A DNA stretch of 49,448 nucleotides, taken from assembly GCA_029547185.1 (NCBI GenBank), contig JAKPPU010000116.1:1-49448 (forward strand). The letters are read 5' to 3'. The position numbers and the translations under genes were made by a program. Positions within the stretch are counted from its first letter, which is position 1; each line of letters opens with the position of its first letter. Source of the DNA: Deltaproteobacteria bacterium (GTDB lineage: Bacteria; Desulfobacterota; Desulfomonilia; UBA1062). The notes beneath the pieces were generated by a model. That model did not search any database. It was given only the letters and a program-made list of their open reading frames with translations, and was not told where the DNA came from. Of this stretch, positions 23,726 to 32,105 are shown in pieces.

Positions 23726-24745
23726 CTATCTTACCACAGCCGGAGGTGCGGGTGCCGCCGCCCCGGGAGCCTGCATCTTGCCTGCTGCCGGAGGAGCTGT
23801 CGGACCTGCTGCCGGAGCTCCTGCCGAGGCCGGTCTGGGCATGGGTCCGGGCAGACCCGGACCCCCTGCCGGAGGCTGAGGCTCATTGGGGAACTTCTTG
23901 AAGTACTCATCGTTCACCGCAACGGATGCCTTTTTCCTTATGCCGTCCTTGAGGCTCCCGAGCTCTTTTTCCATCCTCTCACGCTGGATGATCCTCTCGA
24001 TGGACCTGCTCACCTGATCGAGGGTTCTCGTCCTGGTCTCCCTCCGGTCATCGAGCCTGATGATATGGTATCCCGAGGGGGACTTGACCACCTCGCTCAC
24101 CTCGCCTTTCTTCAGGGCAAAGGCGGCCTTCTCGAAGGCAGGGTCCATCTTCCCCTTGCCGAACCATCCCAGGTCACCTCCCCGCTGCGCAGACTGGCAT
24201 TTCGAGTGCTGCCGTGCGAGCTGTCCGAAGTCGCCGCCTTTTTTGACCTGCTTGAGTATGCTCTTTGCCTGGGCTTCGCTGTCGACGAGGATGTGGATTG
24301 CCTTGATGCGCTCGGGCGTCACATACTTGTCCTGGTGCTCCTGGTAATATTTCATGATATCGGCTTCGCTCACCTTGAAGGATTTTTTGAGCTCGCTCTC
24401 GAGCTCCTTTGCCAGGGTTTGATCAGTGAGGAAGGCGATCTTCATCTTCACGCTTTCCCGCTTGTCCAACCCCCGGTTCCTGGCCTCCCACGCGAGCATC
24501 TTGATGTTTACCATCCCGTCGATGATCTCTCTGCGTCCCTGGGCCGTCGAGTGTCTCTGCCGGTATTGCGTGGGTATGCGCGAGAGGATTTCATCGATGT
24601 CTTTTGCCGTGATCTTCTCGTCACCTACCTGCGCCACCACATCCGATCCGAGGGCAGTCTTGCCCTTCTCTCCTCCGCCGAACTTCGAGCATCCGGCAAA
24701 TCCGGCACAGGCAAGAATCAGGAGTACAGGCAATAGCTTTTTCAA
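23726..24745 (-). CDS. PpiC-type peptidyl-prolyl isomerase lipoprotein
   Basis: The protein (339 residues) is a foldase of the parvulin/SurA kind. The TTG at 24745 is the best start: AAAGGAGG lies five bases before it, and it yields a classical lipoprotein signal (LKKLLPVLLILACAGFAGC, lipidated Cys in FAGC). A SurA-N-like helical region follows (VVAQVGDEKITAKDIDEILSR), then a parvulin domain (IKAIHILVDSEAQAKSILK ... RGGDLGWFGKGKMDPAFEKAAF ... GYHIIRLDDRRE). The last 50 residues are Pro/Ala/Gly-rich and disordered. An upstream ATG at 24775 would spoil the signal. It heads the gsp genes, so it may help fold secretion substrates or components. Confidence 0.9.
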   Translation of the reverse strand: MKKLLPVLLILACAGFAGCSKFGGGEKGKTALGSDVVAQVGDEKITAKDIDEILSRIPTQYRQRHSTAQGRREIIDGMVNIKMLAWEARNRGLDKRESVKMKIAFLTDQTLAKELESELKKSFKVSEADIMKYYQEHQDKYVTPERIKAIHILVDSEAQAKSILKQVKKGGDFGQLARQHSKCQSAQRGGDLGWFGKGKMDPAFEKAAFALKKGEVSEVVKSPSGYHIIRLDDRRETRTRTLDQVSRSIERIIQRERMEKELGSLKDGIRKKASVAVNDEYFKKFPNEPQPPAGGPGLPGPMPRPASAGAPAAGPTAPPAAGKMQAPGAAAPAPPAVVR

Positions 24746-24834
24746 CGCATCCTCCTTTACATCAAGAGCTTTCACATATTTTCCCGCACCAAGGATACCA
24801 CCATCGAAGACCGGCTGTCACCATCCTTTATCCC

Positions 24835-25479
24835 TCAATCCTGGAATGCCGGGGAATAGATCACGGCGACCAGCGTCCCCTCACGGACCTGTATCCTGGC
24901 TTCATCCGAGCATACCTTGTTGCTGATTCCGTAGGGATTCCCTATCTCCATGGACGCCTCTTCGATGTCCCACCGGAACCCTGAGAGGGAAATGCCCCTG
25001 ACCACCGCGGTAAGAGGCAGCAGCGAGACGAGAGCGCCCTTGCTTCCGGAGATCGTGCTGCATGCATCGACGAGGAAGATCCTGCTGTCAGGGGTGAGGA
25101 TGCAGGCATCGACCCCCCGGAGAAGGGCTGCATAGAGCAGGTGGATATTCGCCAGGGTATGGTCGATCCTGTCGCCTGTGGCAGCGATCATCTCTATGCT
25201 CCTGGCCCCCCCTTCCAGGGCTGCAAGGAGGGCGAGCCGGGTATCCGTCTCATCCTTGCAGGTATCGTATCTCTGGAAAGGGATTCCGGCTTTCTTGACT
25301 TCCTCGAGGATGTCGAGCGGCAGAGAGTCCATGTCGCCTACCACGAGATCGGGCCTGACGCCCGCTCTCAGGCAGTATTCCGCACCTTTGTCCGCTGCTA
25401 TGACCATCCTGGCCTTCGCGGCCCTTGCCTTAAGGAAGACGCTGTCAGGCGCGTCTCCACCGGAAACGATCAGAAACAT
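24835..25479 (-). CDS. thiamine pyrophosphokinase
   Basis: A 214-residue enzyme that transfers pyrophosphate from ATP to thiamine. Visible motifs are the N-terminal IVSGGDAPD, the metal site VVGDMDSL, KDETDTRLALLAAL, and the thiamine-side sequences GDRIDHTLANIHLL and SLLPLT ... GFRWDI. The ATG at 25479 directly precedes the first strand; a TTG five codons upstream is possible but neither has a good ribosome site. The gene stands about 90 bases upstream of the foldase gene and may be transcribed with it. Confidence 0.92.
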   Translation of the reverse strand: MFLIVSGGDAPDSVFLKARAAKARMVIAADKGAEYCLRAGVRPDLVVGDMDSLPLDILEEVKKAGIPFQRYDTCKDETDTRLALLAALEGGARSIEMIAATGDRIDHTLANIHLLYAALLRGVDACILTPDSRIFLVDACSTISGSKGALVSLLPLTAVVRGISLSGFRWDIEEASMEIGNPYGISNKVCSDEARIQVREGTLVAVIYSPAFQD

Positions 25480-25592
25480 AGGGGGAATAAACAACGAATG
25501 AACCGTGAAGTCAAGCGAGAGCTTCCCGCTCCGCCATCCGCCGGGAAATGCTCGACATCTCCTTCGAGCGGCTGCCGCGCCCGTGAGCGTCC

Positions 25593-26573
25593 CTAGCCCT
25601 TGGGGCCGAGCAGCATGATGAACTCCTTGAAGAGCTCGGGGCCGAACTCCCGGATCATCTCGTTTTGCATGATCTTCAGCGCCGTGAAGGGGTCCTTCCG
25701 TCGCCTGTAGGGCCGTGCTGCCGTGAGCGATTCGAAGGTATCCACCAGGGCGCAGATCTTTGCATAGATAGAGATGCCCTCTCCCACCCGCTGGAGAGGA
25801 TATCCGGTTCCATCGTGTCTTTCATGGTGCAAAAGCGCGATGGCTGCAGCTTCGGGCTTGAGATAGCCGGCATCGAGCAGCCGGTCGTAACCCAGCTGGG
25901 GATGCATCTTGATGAGCTTCCATTCCTCGATCGTGAGCGGGGTCTTCTTGTCGAGGATCTCCATGGGAATCTGGGCCATACCGATATCATGGAGGAAAAA
26001 TCCCATGCTCATGAGTGCCATCTCCTCCTTCGTCAGCCTGGAGCCCATGAGCTTCAGCATGAGCGCCGTCGAATAGATCCCGACCCTGACGGAGTGCTGA
26101 TAGGTGTAATGGTCATGACTTTCGATCCATATGAGATTGCTCACGACCTGCTCTTCGGCGAGGAGGAGCTTCACCATCTCCTGGGCATTCTCCTCGACAT
26201 TCTTTATGGTCCTCGGCTCAGTCGATTTGAAGACATCCCGGATGGACTTCATGGAGGCGACAAAGGCGATGTCTGCCTTGTCATGCGTGCTCACGGCGGG
26301 GTCAGTGAGGATGCTGCTCGAATACCTGGTTTTGCACTCTTCGACCTTATCCCAGTCATCCTTTCTCACATAGAGCTTCGTATTTCCGCTTTTCAGAAGC
26401 AGGTTATGCTGTTCGGTAAAGAGCGCTCCTCCGGCGGCGAAGAGCCGGTAATCCGCCTTTATCCGGAGATAAATATCGAAGTCGTACCGTTCATTGATCC
26501 TCATGATGTACAGGGGGAGCTCCCTGTACTCTCCATGACCGCCCGAGCTGCGGGATGAACCAGATCTCGTCAT
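25593..26573 (-). CDS. HD-GYP domain protein (putative c-di-GMP phosphodiesterase)
   Basis: The 326-residue protein has a roughly 120-residue N-terminal region of the kind seen before many HD-GYP domains (MRINERYDFDIYLRIKADYRLFAAG). The HD-GYP domain follows from about residue 155. Its metal ligands are in place: H160 (YQHSVRVG), H195-D196 (FLHDIG), H249-H250 and the GYP triad (HHERHDGTGYP). The usual Lys after HDxG is Met here (HDIGMAQIP), so catalytic activity needs care. The start at 26573 has AAAGGATGG about ten bases upstream; a later ATG at 26504 would fit the conserved sequence equally well. It is soluble and stands alone. Confidence 0.88.
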   Translation of the reverse strand: MTRSGSSRSSGGHGEYRELPLYIMRINERYDFDIYLRIKADYRLFAAGGALFTEQHNLLLKSGNTKLYVRKDDWDKVEECKTRYSSSILTDPAVSTHDKADIAFVASMKSIRDVFKSTEPRTIKNVEENAQEMVKLLLAEEQVVSNLIWIESHDHYTYQHSVRVGIYSTALMLKLMGSRLTKEEMALMSMGFFLHDIGMAQIPMEILDKKTPLTIEEWKLIKMHPQLGYDRLLDAGYLKPEAAAIALLHHERHDGTGYPLQRVGEGISIYAKICALVDTFESLTAARPYRRRKDPFTALKIMQNEMIREFGPELFKEFIMLLGPKG

Positions 26574-26778
26574 CCAGTACCCATCCTTTCATTTCGAGGT
26601 TGCTTTTCTCTGCGGTAAGTCCGCAAACCATCGCTGGAACCCGGGATACGGCCCCGCTCTCTCATGGCGGCAATCATCGCCCGAGGGGCCTCCCGGGTGG
26701 ACTTTAGTCTCTATCGTCAGGCCGATTGTAAAAAATAAGATCGTTCCGGTGGAAAGATCGGTTGCAGAAGGCCCCGAA

Positions 26779-27318
26779 TTAAAGAGATATCTCGCTGAGA
26801 TAGGGAAGCTCGCCGTCCTTTTTCGACAGGATAGGATCGGTGAGAGGCCACGGTATGCGCAGGTCGGGGTCGTTCCATCTGACGCCGCCGTCCGATGCGG
26901 GATGGTAGAGGGCATCCACCTTGTACTGCACGCGGGTGTTGTCCTCGAGGGTGCAGAACCCGTGGGCAAAACCCTTGGGCACATAGATCATCCTGAAGGG
27001 GGAACCCGAGAGCTCGATGCCGATCCACCTGCCGTACGTGGCGGAATCTTTCCTCAGGTCCACGATGACGTCGAAGACGCTGCCGCAGATCACCCATACC
27101 AGCTTCGACTGTGCGTGGGGGGGATACTGGAAATGCAGCCCCCTCAAGACCCCCCTGCTGCGCGAGAAGGAGTAGTTGTCCTGGACGAAACGGGCAGTGA
27201 TGCCCTTTTCTTCAAAGACCTTTCGGTTGTAGGTCTCGAGGAAGAATCCCCTGCTGTCTTCGAATACGACCGGCTCGATCAGGTACGCCCCGGCCAATTC
27301 GGTCTCCGTGATTTTCAT
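26779..27318 (-). CDS. rfbC: dTDP-4-dehydrorhamnose 3,5-epimerase
   Basis: A complete RmlC/RfbC cupin of 179 residues. The catalytic His is in RGLHFQYPP (H62), the Lys in SKLVWV (K72) and the active-site Tyr in VQYKVDALYHPASDGG (Y132). The N-terminal FEDSRGFFLETYN and C-terminal WNDPDLRIPWPL are conserved. It converts dTDP-4-dehydro-6-deoxyglucose toward dTDP-rhamnose for surface glycans. The start at 27318 (MKITETEL) has a GAGGGG site. The partner genes rfbA, rfbB and rfbD are absent here, so the pathway is split. Confidence 0.95.
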   Translation of the reverse strand: MKITETELAGAYLIEPVVFEDSRGFFLETYNRKVFEEKGITARFVQDNYSFSRSRGVLRGLHFQYPPHAQSKLVWVICGSVFDVIVDLRKDSATYGRWIGIELSGSPFRMIYVPKGFAHGFCTLEDNTRVQYKVDALYHPASDGGVRWNDPDLRIPWPLTDPILSKKDGELPYLSEISL

Positions 27319-27353
27319 ACGCCCCTCACGCATTCCATAAATTTACACGTTTC

Positions 27354-28247
27354 TTATCGTATCACGGGCATATTATCAACCTTTGTCACCGGCAACCGCC
27401 CTTTGCCGTCCCTGTTTTCCTTGAACGGGCCGAGCTTTTCCCAGTGCAGGCGTGTCGGCGACGACTCCTGGAGGTTCAGGATCGTCAGCTCCTTTCCCGT
27501 CTTCTTGCCGGCCCTGTCGATCGAGATGCAGATCGCATAGTTCCCGTACATCTTCACGACGATCGAGTCCGGCTTCAGATCGGGAACGAGAAACCTCGTC
27601 TGCCTCTCTGCGGCCGACTGACCCAGGGCACCTGCCACGCTGACGGCGCACCAGCACAATAAATAGAGTGTGAAGACCTGCTCGCCGAGCCGCCGCTTGA
27701 TGGGGACCCACACGCTGTTCATCCTGTCCGTGCCGTCCATGGATGCATGGAGCGCCATGTTGAACGTCTTGTGCTTCTTTTTCGTAAAGATCGCCGGAAC
27801 GAAATCCAGAACGAACAGCGTCGAGAGGATGATGCCGATCGTGATCCACCCGTACTTGTTCCACTGATAGGCGGCGGCAATGATGATCGCCAGCAGGAGG
27901 AGTATCCCCCGCGACCGGATGAATCGGCTGATGGCCGAAACCTTCCTCTTCTCCCCGGGATGGAAGAATACGTAGAGCACGCTCACGAGCCAGAATACCG
28001 AGAATGAAAACGTGTACAGCGCGACGGCAAAGGCGAGGATGGTTCCCAGGTCGGGCCGTATGAGGGAATCCGGGACATTGAAGTATTTGCAGTATGCCCG
28101 CTCGTAGACGAATGCCAGGAAATAAGAGAAGGCTGCGCCCAGTACGATGAAGGCGGCATTCGAGAGCCAGGCCAGGCGATTATTCCTCTCTGCATGAGGA
28201 GACGGCGTGCCCTCCTTGATAGCATCCACACTGTCCTCAAGAATCAT
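27354..28247 (-). CDS. integral membrane protein of unknown function
   Basis: A protein of about 297 residues with five predicted helices (LSNAAFIVLGAAFSYFLAFVY; LGTILAFAVALYTFSFSVFWLV; GILLLLAIIIAAAY; ITIGIILSTLFVLDFV; VFTLYLLCWCAVSVAGALG). A C-terminal soluble segment follows (IVVKMYGNYAICISIDRAGK). I do not recognise the family. The start is uncertain: the ATG at 28247 gives a short cytoplasmic lead, while the frame remains open to 28316, overlapping the end of the RNase Z-like gene. No convincing ribosome site is seen at either. It lies 35 bases before rfbC on the same strand and may share its transcript. Confidence 0.7.
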   Translation of the reverse strand: MILEDSVDAIKEGTPSPHAERNNRLAWLSNAAFIVLGAAFSYFLAFVYERAYCKYFNVPDSLIRPDLGTILAFAVALYTFSFSVFWLVSVLYVFFHPGEKRKVSAISRFIRSRGILLLLAIIIAAAYQWNKYGWITIGIILSTLFVLDFVPAIFTKKKHKTFNMALHASMDGTDRMNSVWVPIKRRLGEQVFTLYLLCWCAVSVAGALGQSAAERQTRFLVPDLKPDSIVVKMYGNYAICISIDRAGKKTGKELTILNLQESSPTRLHWEKLGPFKENRDGKGRLPVTKVDNMPVIR

Positions 28248-28278
28248 GATGCAAGTTAAATATTTATTCCCCCCTCTG

Positions 28279-29310
28279 TCAAGTGACCAGTTTTCTTGCG
28301 GAATCGGAGAATTCATGGACCGGATGTCCGCTCTTCGCTATGCCCATCTCTCCATAGATGTCGTCGATCCGGTGGTGGTATCGGGGAGAGACGTGCATGG
28401 GAAACGCCTGACCGGCATGGAGCCTCCTGGCGATCATCCCTGCCTGCACGGCCGTGAGATGGCCCTTTTCGCAGGCATCGCGCTCGAGCTCGCCCAGGTA
28501 GAACGCCTCGATGAAGAGGGTGTCCGCACCCTTCGCAACGGCTTCGAGGGATTCGAGGTTATCTTCCGTGAACGCGATATCCGTGACAAAGGCGACCGCC
28601 TGGCCGGGGGAGAGGATCACGATCTCCTCCTTGAGATCCCCTGCCCTCATCCCTGCGATGCCCGAATTGGTCGTCACGGGAATGTTCTCTTCGAGACGGC
28701 CCGTGAGGATGCTCTCCTTGAGCTCCCCGATCCAGGGCCCCGGAAGGTAGCCCTTGCCTTCAAGCGCGCCTTTGCGGATATTGACATGGAACGTCTCCTT
28801 AAGCGCGTATCCCAGGCAGGGTATGCCGCCGTGGTCCATGACGGCAGCCTCGACATAGTACCTCGGCGTTTCGGCTACCCTGTTTCCGATCCTGGGCGAC
28901 ACATCCTCGGAGAAGAGGCCAAAGCCGGTATCCGCCCTTGTCGAGACCGTTCTCAGATACTCGCGGCCCACTTCAAGGATCCTGATCTCGAGGTCGTAGG
29001 TGCCGGAGAGGTTCCACGTGTAGGCGCGCAGCTTCGAGAGGCATTTCTCGGCAATGCCTTCGGGGCCTATGAGCAAGAGAGGGTCTTCGCGATGGAGCAC
29101 TGTCCGCAAGACCTCGTCGAACCCCATGAAATGGTTCATATGAGCGTGGCTGATGCAGATCGTCTCGACCGCGAGCAGCTCTCTGTCCGCCAGGCCCCGG
29201 AAGCGGCCGCAGTCGAAGAGCAGGGCCCTCCTCTCGTTGAGCATCCGGACGTACAGGATAGGATCGAACAGGGGCCCGTTCACGAGACGGGCAATGAACG
29301 TAGGTCTCAT
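28279..29310 (-). CDS. RNase Z-like metallo-beta-lactamase fold protein
   Basis: The 343-residue protein has the ElaC/RNase Z layout: an N-terminal strand pair, the metal loop, VMDHGGIPCLGYALKE, FVTDIAFTEDN, and the end HLTAVQAGMIARRLHAG ... MHVSPRYHH. The first metal motif is ISHAHMNHFMG, so the canonical HxHxDH reads HxHxNH (H55, H57, N59, H60). The lost Asp normally binds the second zinc. It is therefore a divergent relative; tRNA 3' processing cannot be assumed. The start at 29310 is the only in-frame ATG near the first strand; TATAAT lies six bases upstream. Confidence 0.82.
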   Translation of the reverse strand: MRPTFIARLVNGPLFDPILYVRMLNERRALLFDCGRFRGLADRELLAVETICISHAHMNHFMGFDEVLRTVLHREDPLLLIGPEGIAEKCLSKLRAYTWNLSGTYDLEIRILEVGREYLRTVSTRADTGFGLFSEDVSPRIGNRVAETPRYYVEAAVMDHGGIPCLGYALKETFHVNIRKGALEGKGYLPGPWIGELKESILTGRLEENIPVTTNSGIAGMRAGDLKEEIVILSPGQAVAFVTDIAFTEDNLESLEAVAKGADTLFIEAFYLGELERDACEKGHLTAVQAGMIARRLHAGQAFPMHVSPRYHHRIDDIYGEMGIAKSGHPVHEFSDSARKLVT

Positions 29311-29372
29311 AGCATTATAGGAATAGCATACCCCTTACGTCGATTGCACGCACTTGCCCGGATGTGATCCCT

Positions 29373-30041
29373 TCAGCCTCTGATCCTCACGACCTCGTCC
29401 ACCGGTCTGCGGGGGCTTCTGAAGGCATTGTGCGGGCTGTCGGCATCGATGCGGCCCATGGCGATGCCGATGCACACGGCCAGATTGTCCGGGATGCCGA
29501 GCTCCTGGCGGAGAAGGTCGGGATACGACGCCAGCTGGACCGCCGCCGCAGTGCCCAGCCCGTACTCGCAGGCGGCGAGCATGATGCTCTGGGAGAGCGA
29601 GCCCAGGTCGAACAGGGACCAGGGAGTGAGGCTGCGGTCCATGCAGAGGAAGACGACGCACGGCGCATCGAAAAAGGAGAAGTTGCGCGCCATGAGGGAG
29701 TGCATGTCGCTCTCGTCGCTGCGGTTGAGGCCCAGGAATTCGGAGCGGTCATCCCTCAATTTCTCGTACCTTTCCTTGAGCGCCGGAGGCCAGTCTGTCG
29801 GAAGCGGCCTGGCGATGTCCGGGTTCGCGGGCACACCGTGGCTGAACCTGTCGTAATAGGCCTCCCGCAGCCTGTCGGCGGATTTGCCGTTGGCCACGAA
29901 GATCTCCCAGGGCTGGGTGTTACCCCAGGAAGGCGCCTTCAGGGCAGCCTCCATGATCGTGAGGATCATTTCTCCATCCACAGGCTCAGAGGTAAAGGCG
30001 CGGCAGGTAAAGCGCGCCTTCAAGGCATCGGTTACGTTCAT
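29373..30041 (-). CDS. nitroreductase family protein (FMN flavoprotein)
   Basis: A 222-residue member of the NfsA/NfsB-like nitroreductase family. The N-terminal FMN phosphate region is KARFTCRAFTSEPV, the loop APSWGNTQPWEIFVA binds flavin in the family, and the C-terminal GIPDNLAVCIGIAMGRIDADSP ... FRSPRRPVDEVV is conserved. It would reduce nitro, quinone or similar acceptors with NAD(P)H; the substrate is not readable. The ATG at 30041 is preceded by GGGGAGGG. It stands between the GNAT gene and the RNase Z-like gene with gaps of 106 and 62 bases. Confidence 0.93.
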   Translation of the reverse strand: MNVTDALKARFTCRAFTSEPVDGEMILTIMEAALKAPSWGNTQPWEIFVANGKSADRLREAYYDRFSHGVPANPDIARPLPTDWPPALKERYEKLRDDRSEFLGLNRSDESDMHSLMARNFSFFDAPCVVFLCMDRSLTPWSLFDLGSLSQSIMLAACEYGLGTAAAVQLASYPDLLRQELGIPDNLAVCIGIAMGRIDADSPHNAFRSPRRPVDEVVRIRG

Positions 30042-30103
30042 ATTTCCCTCCCCAAGGCTTTTCATTCACCCTTATGAAATAGAAATACAACCGGCCTTTC
30101 CCT

Positions 30104-30121
30104 GCGGCAAGAGCATGCCGC
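30104..30121. terminator. hairpin between GNAT and nitroreductase genes
   Basis: GCGGCA and TGCCGC enclose a six-base loop, with GGCC/GGCC pairs flanking it. It begins 27 bases past the GNAT stop on the minus strand. No T-run follows, so it is only a candidate transcript end. Confidence 0.3.
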
Positions 30122-30147
30122 TTCGGCCTCCGTTTTTGCCTATCCCT

Positions 30148-30687
30148 TCAGACGGATATCCGAACCTGAAACACCCCGGTCTTCAGTGAATAGGCTACCG
30201 TATAGCCGAGGTCCCGGAGGATCTTCTCCATGACCGTGTTTCTGGTATCCATCATGCTTCCGAAACAGGAGATGCCCCGCTTTACGGCGGCGGAAACGAC
30301 CCGCTCCAGCAGCGCCTTGCCCAGACCCAGATTCTGCCAGTCGTCACGGACAACAAGGGCGAGATCGGCATATCCTTCCCGGTGATCATAAGCATACCTG
30401 CCCACGGCGATGATGGCCTCGCCGCCTCCCTCCTCTACGACAGCTGCCAGGGCGAAGCTGGTTTCACGGTCGATATGGGTTAAGCGGTAGAGCAGGTCAT
30501 CCGGAAGAGATTCGAGGTTTCTCAGAAAGCGCTGATAGATGGATCTCCGGGAGACCCTGTTGAACATATCGATAATGAGATCCCGGTCTGCAGGAACGAC
30601 GGGCCTGAGAAAGACCTCCCTGCCGTCCTTCAGGACGAGCCGGCTCTCATGGTTTGAGGAACGGTCCTCACTACCGTATGAAGGCAT
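30148..30687 (-). CDS. GNAT family N-acetyltransferase
   Basis: A 179-residue acetyltransferase. It has the N-terminal pattern LRPVVPADRDLIIDMFNRVSRRSIYQRFL, seen in the GNAT domain of Pat-like protein acetyltransferases, and motif A (LALVVRDDWQNLGLGKALLERVV) for acetyl-CoA pyrophosphate binding. The Pat-type acyl-CoA synthetase part is absent, so this is a stand-alone GNAT; its substrate (protein lysine or small molecule) is unknown. The ATG at 30687 follows AAGGAG sites. The 243-base gap to the next gene upstream shows nothing clear. Confidence 0.87.
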   Translation of the reverse strand: MPSYGSEDRSSNHESRLVLKDGREVFLRPVVPADRDLIIDMFNRVSRRSIYQRFLRNLESLPDDLLYRLTHIDRETSFALAAVVEEGGGEAIIAVGRYAYDHREGYADLALVVRDDWQNLGLGKALLERVVSAAVKRGISCFGSMMDTRNTVMEKILRDLGYTVAYSLKTGVFQVRISV

Positions 30688-30930
30688 CTCCTTATCTCCT
30701 TGCCCGGTTGATCGCCGGATGAGCATGTGCCATGAATGCTTCTCATGCCTCATTGCTTGACGATATTTCGAATGACAGCACAGCCGTGATGCGGATTCTT
30801 CATGGAAAGGCGTCTCAACAGCTGTCTCAGGGAAATCATGCGTTTCGAGTTATTGCCAAAACTACGATTTGTTACAGCCATTGTACAGACGTGTGCACCG
30901 CTGCCGCTCATGTGGTCGTCCCTGCTGGAA

Positions 30931-31749
30931 CTATGACTCAGGCCGGGTCACGATCACCTGCCCGTCCTTCACCGGCAGGGTGGCTCCAGGCTTGAAGGAT
31001 GTCTGCACCACCCCTTCCCTGCCTTCAAGGCGATATGTTACCTTGTAGCCGACCACCTTCTCCGACGTGTCGTAGACTGTCTTGCAGACTCGTTTCGTCT
31101 TCGTGACGACATCGCCCTTCTGCATGCTCTTCTGCACCTGGTTGCCGACATAAGCACCGCCTGCGGCCCCGGCGACGGTTGCTGCTGTCTTACCCCTGCC
31201 ATGGCCGACTTGATGGCCCAAGAGGCCGCCGGCAACCCCGCCGATCACGGTCCCGGTAACGCGATAGGGATCTTTTACAGGCGCCTGTTCCTGCACCTGC
31301 ACGTCCTCGCATACCTCACGCGGGGTTTTTATCGTCTTTGTGATCTCCGTTACCGCGACAACCTCGGCGGAATCAGCGGCAACACCATCTTTGGAAACCG
31401 TGCGATATATGACCAAAGGAGCGGGCAATGAAACGACCTGACCTTCAGGGCCGCTGTTCACCGTAACGCCTTGGGCAACGGTCCCATTCTCCGGCACGGG
31501 TTCCAGGACGTACTTCGATGACGGGGACATCTTCCCGAACTTGAAGGCCCCGTCCGGACCCGATACCGTCTCGAACTGCTCGGCTCCTTCGGCCGGCTGG
31601 GCCTGTTTGGCGACTACCTTTACCCCGACCGCCCCCTGCCCCTTGCCGTCGGTCACTCTCCCTTCCACTCCCGTGTTTTTCCCACAAGCGCAGAGACAGA
31701 ACATCATTGCCAGTGCAGCCACTGAAATGATCCATTTATTTACCTGCAT
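30931..31749 (-). CDS. glycine-zipper lipoprotein with Ig-like N-terminal domain
   Basis: The 272-residue product has a lipoprotein signal ending LCACG. A carboxypeptidase-regulatory-like beta-sandwich follows (VEGRVTDGKGQGAVGVKVVAK ... PDGAFKFGKM ... YVLEPVPE), then a glycine-zipper 2TM segment (TGTVIGGVAGGLLGHQVGHGRGK and TVAGAAGGAYVGNQVQ). It ends in a SlyB/17 kDa antigen-like domain with paired Cys (VCEDVQ, RVCKTVYDT) and the tail VTYRLEGREGVVQTSF. It probably sits in the outer membrane or its inner leaflet. The ATG at 31749 has GGAGG upstream. Pairing these two domains is unusual but each is well formed. Confidence 0.85.
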   Translation of the reverse strand: MQVNKWIISVAALAMMFCLCACGKNTGVEGRVTDGKGQGAVGVKVVAKQAQPAEGAEQFETVSGPDGAFKFGKMSPSSKYVLEPVPENGTVAQGVTVNSGPEGQVVSLPAPLVIYRTVSKDGVAADSAEVVAVTEITKTIKTPREVCEDVQVQEQAPVKDPYRVTGTVIGGVAGGLLGHQVGHGRGKTAATVAGAAGGAYVGNQVQKSMQKGDVVTKTKRVCKTVYDTSEKVVGYKVTYRLEGREGVVQTSFKPGATLPVKDGQVIVTRPES

Positions 31750-31910
31750 GACAGAACCTCCTCCGTGAATGGCTCTCCTCACTCTTGTTCTCTCTCATCA
31801 ACCTGTGATCCTTATATCCCAGTCCCTGTCATCGAGACAATGCGGTTCTTGAGCTCTTCATAAATCATCAGGCTCCTCCAGCAAGACCCTCGGACCTGTG
31901 ATCATGCCAT

Positions 31911-31920
31911 TTGTTAACAA
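31911..31920. promoter_or_regulatory. perfect palindrome TTGTTAACAA upstream of the thiolase promoter
   Basis: A ten-base perfect palindrome lies 69 bases before the -35 box of the thiolase operon, in the divergent gap between the glycine-zipper lipoprotein and thiolase genes. It could be an operator for either gene. No repeat copy was seen nearby. The remainder of the gap 31750-32105 holds only the promoter listed next. Confidence 0.25.
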
Positions 31921-31988
31921 TACCGTCTCTTAATGCTCATCTTGCCTTGTTTTGCGGTTATAAAATTGAATCGTCATTCAGTCGCTCA

Positions 31989-32017
31989 TTGACAAGGGCT
32001 TCCAAAGGGAATAATCT
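31989..32017 (+). promoter_or_regulatory. sigma-70-type promoter of the thiolase operon
   Basis: A perfect -35 TTGACA (31989-31994) is followed after 17 bases by TAATCT (32012-32017), with AATAAT two bases earlier as an alternative -10. Transcription would begin near 32024, leaving a leader of about 80 bases before the AAGGAGG site of the thiolase gene. The strong -35 fits the high-expression codon use of the genes that follow. Confidence 0.6.
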
Positions 32018-32105
32018 GTTGAATATCAAAGAACAAATAGGCTCGCATCACGTAATGAGCAACTATCCAAGAAACGAAGTTCACTCACACACCTAAGGAG
32101 GCAGT

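Noticed and set aside
26491..26631. 46-codon minus-strand frame overlapping the start of the HD-GYP gene
   Set aside because: It looks mildly protein-like (MKGWVLDDEIWFIPQLG) but has no ribosome site and overlaps the HD-GYP N-terminus; it may instead be upstream sequence of a mis-set start.
26574..26778. Possible c-di-GMP riboswitch ahead of the HD-GYP gene
   Set aside because: The conserved GEMM core could not be found; only a five-pair hairpin around TGCGG/CCGCA is present.
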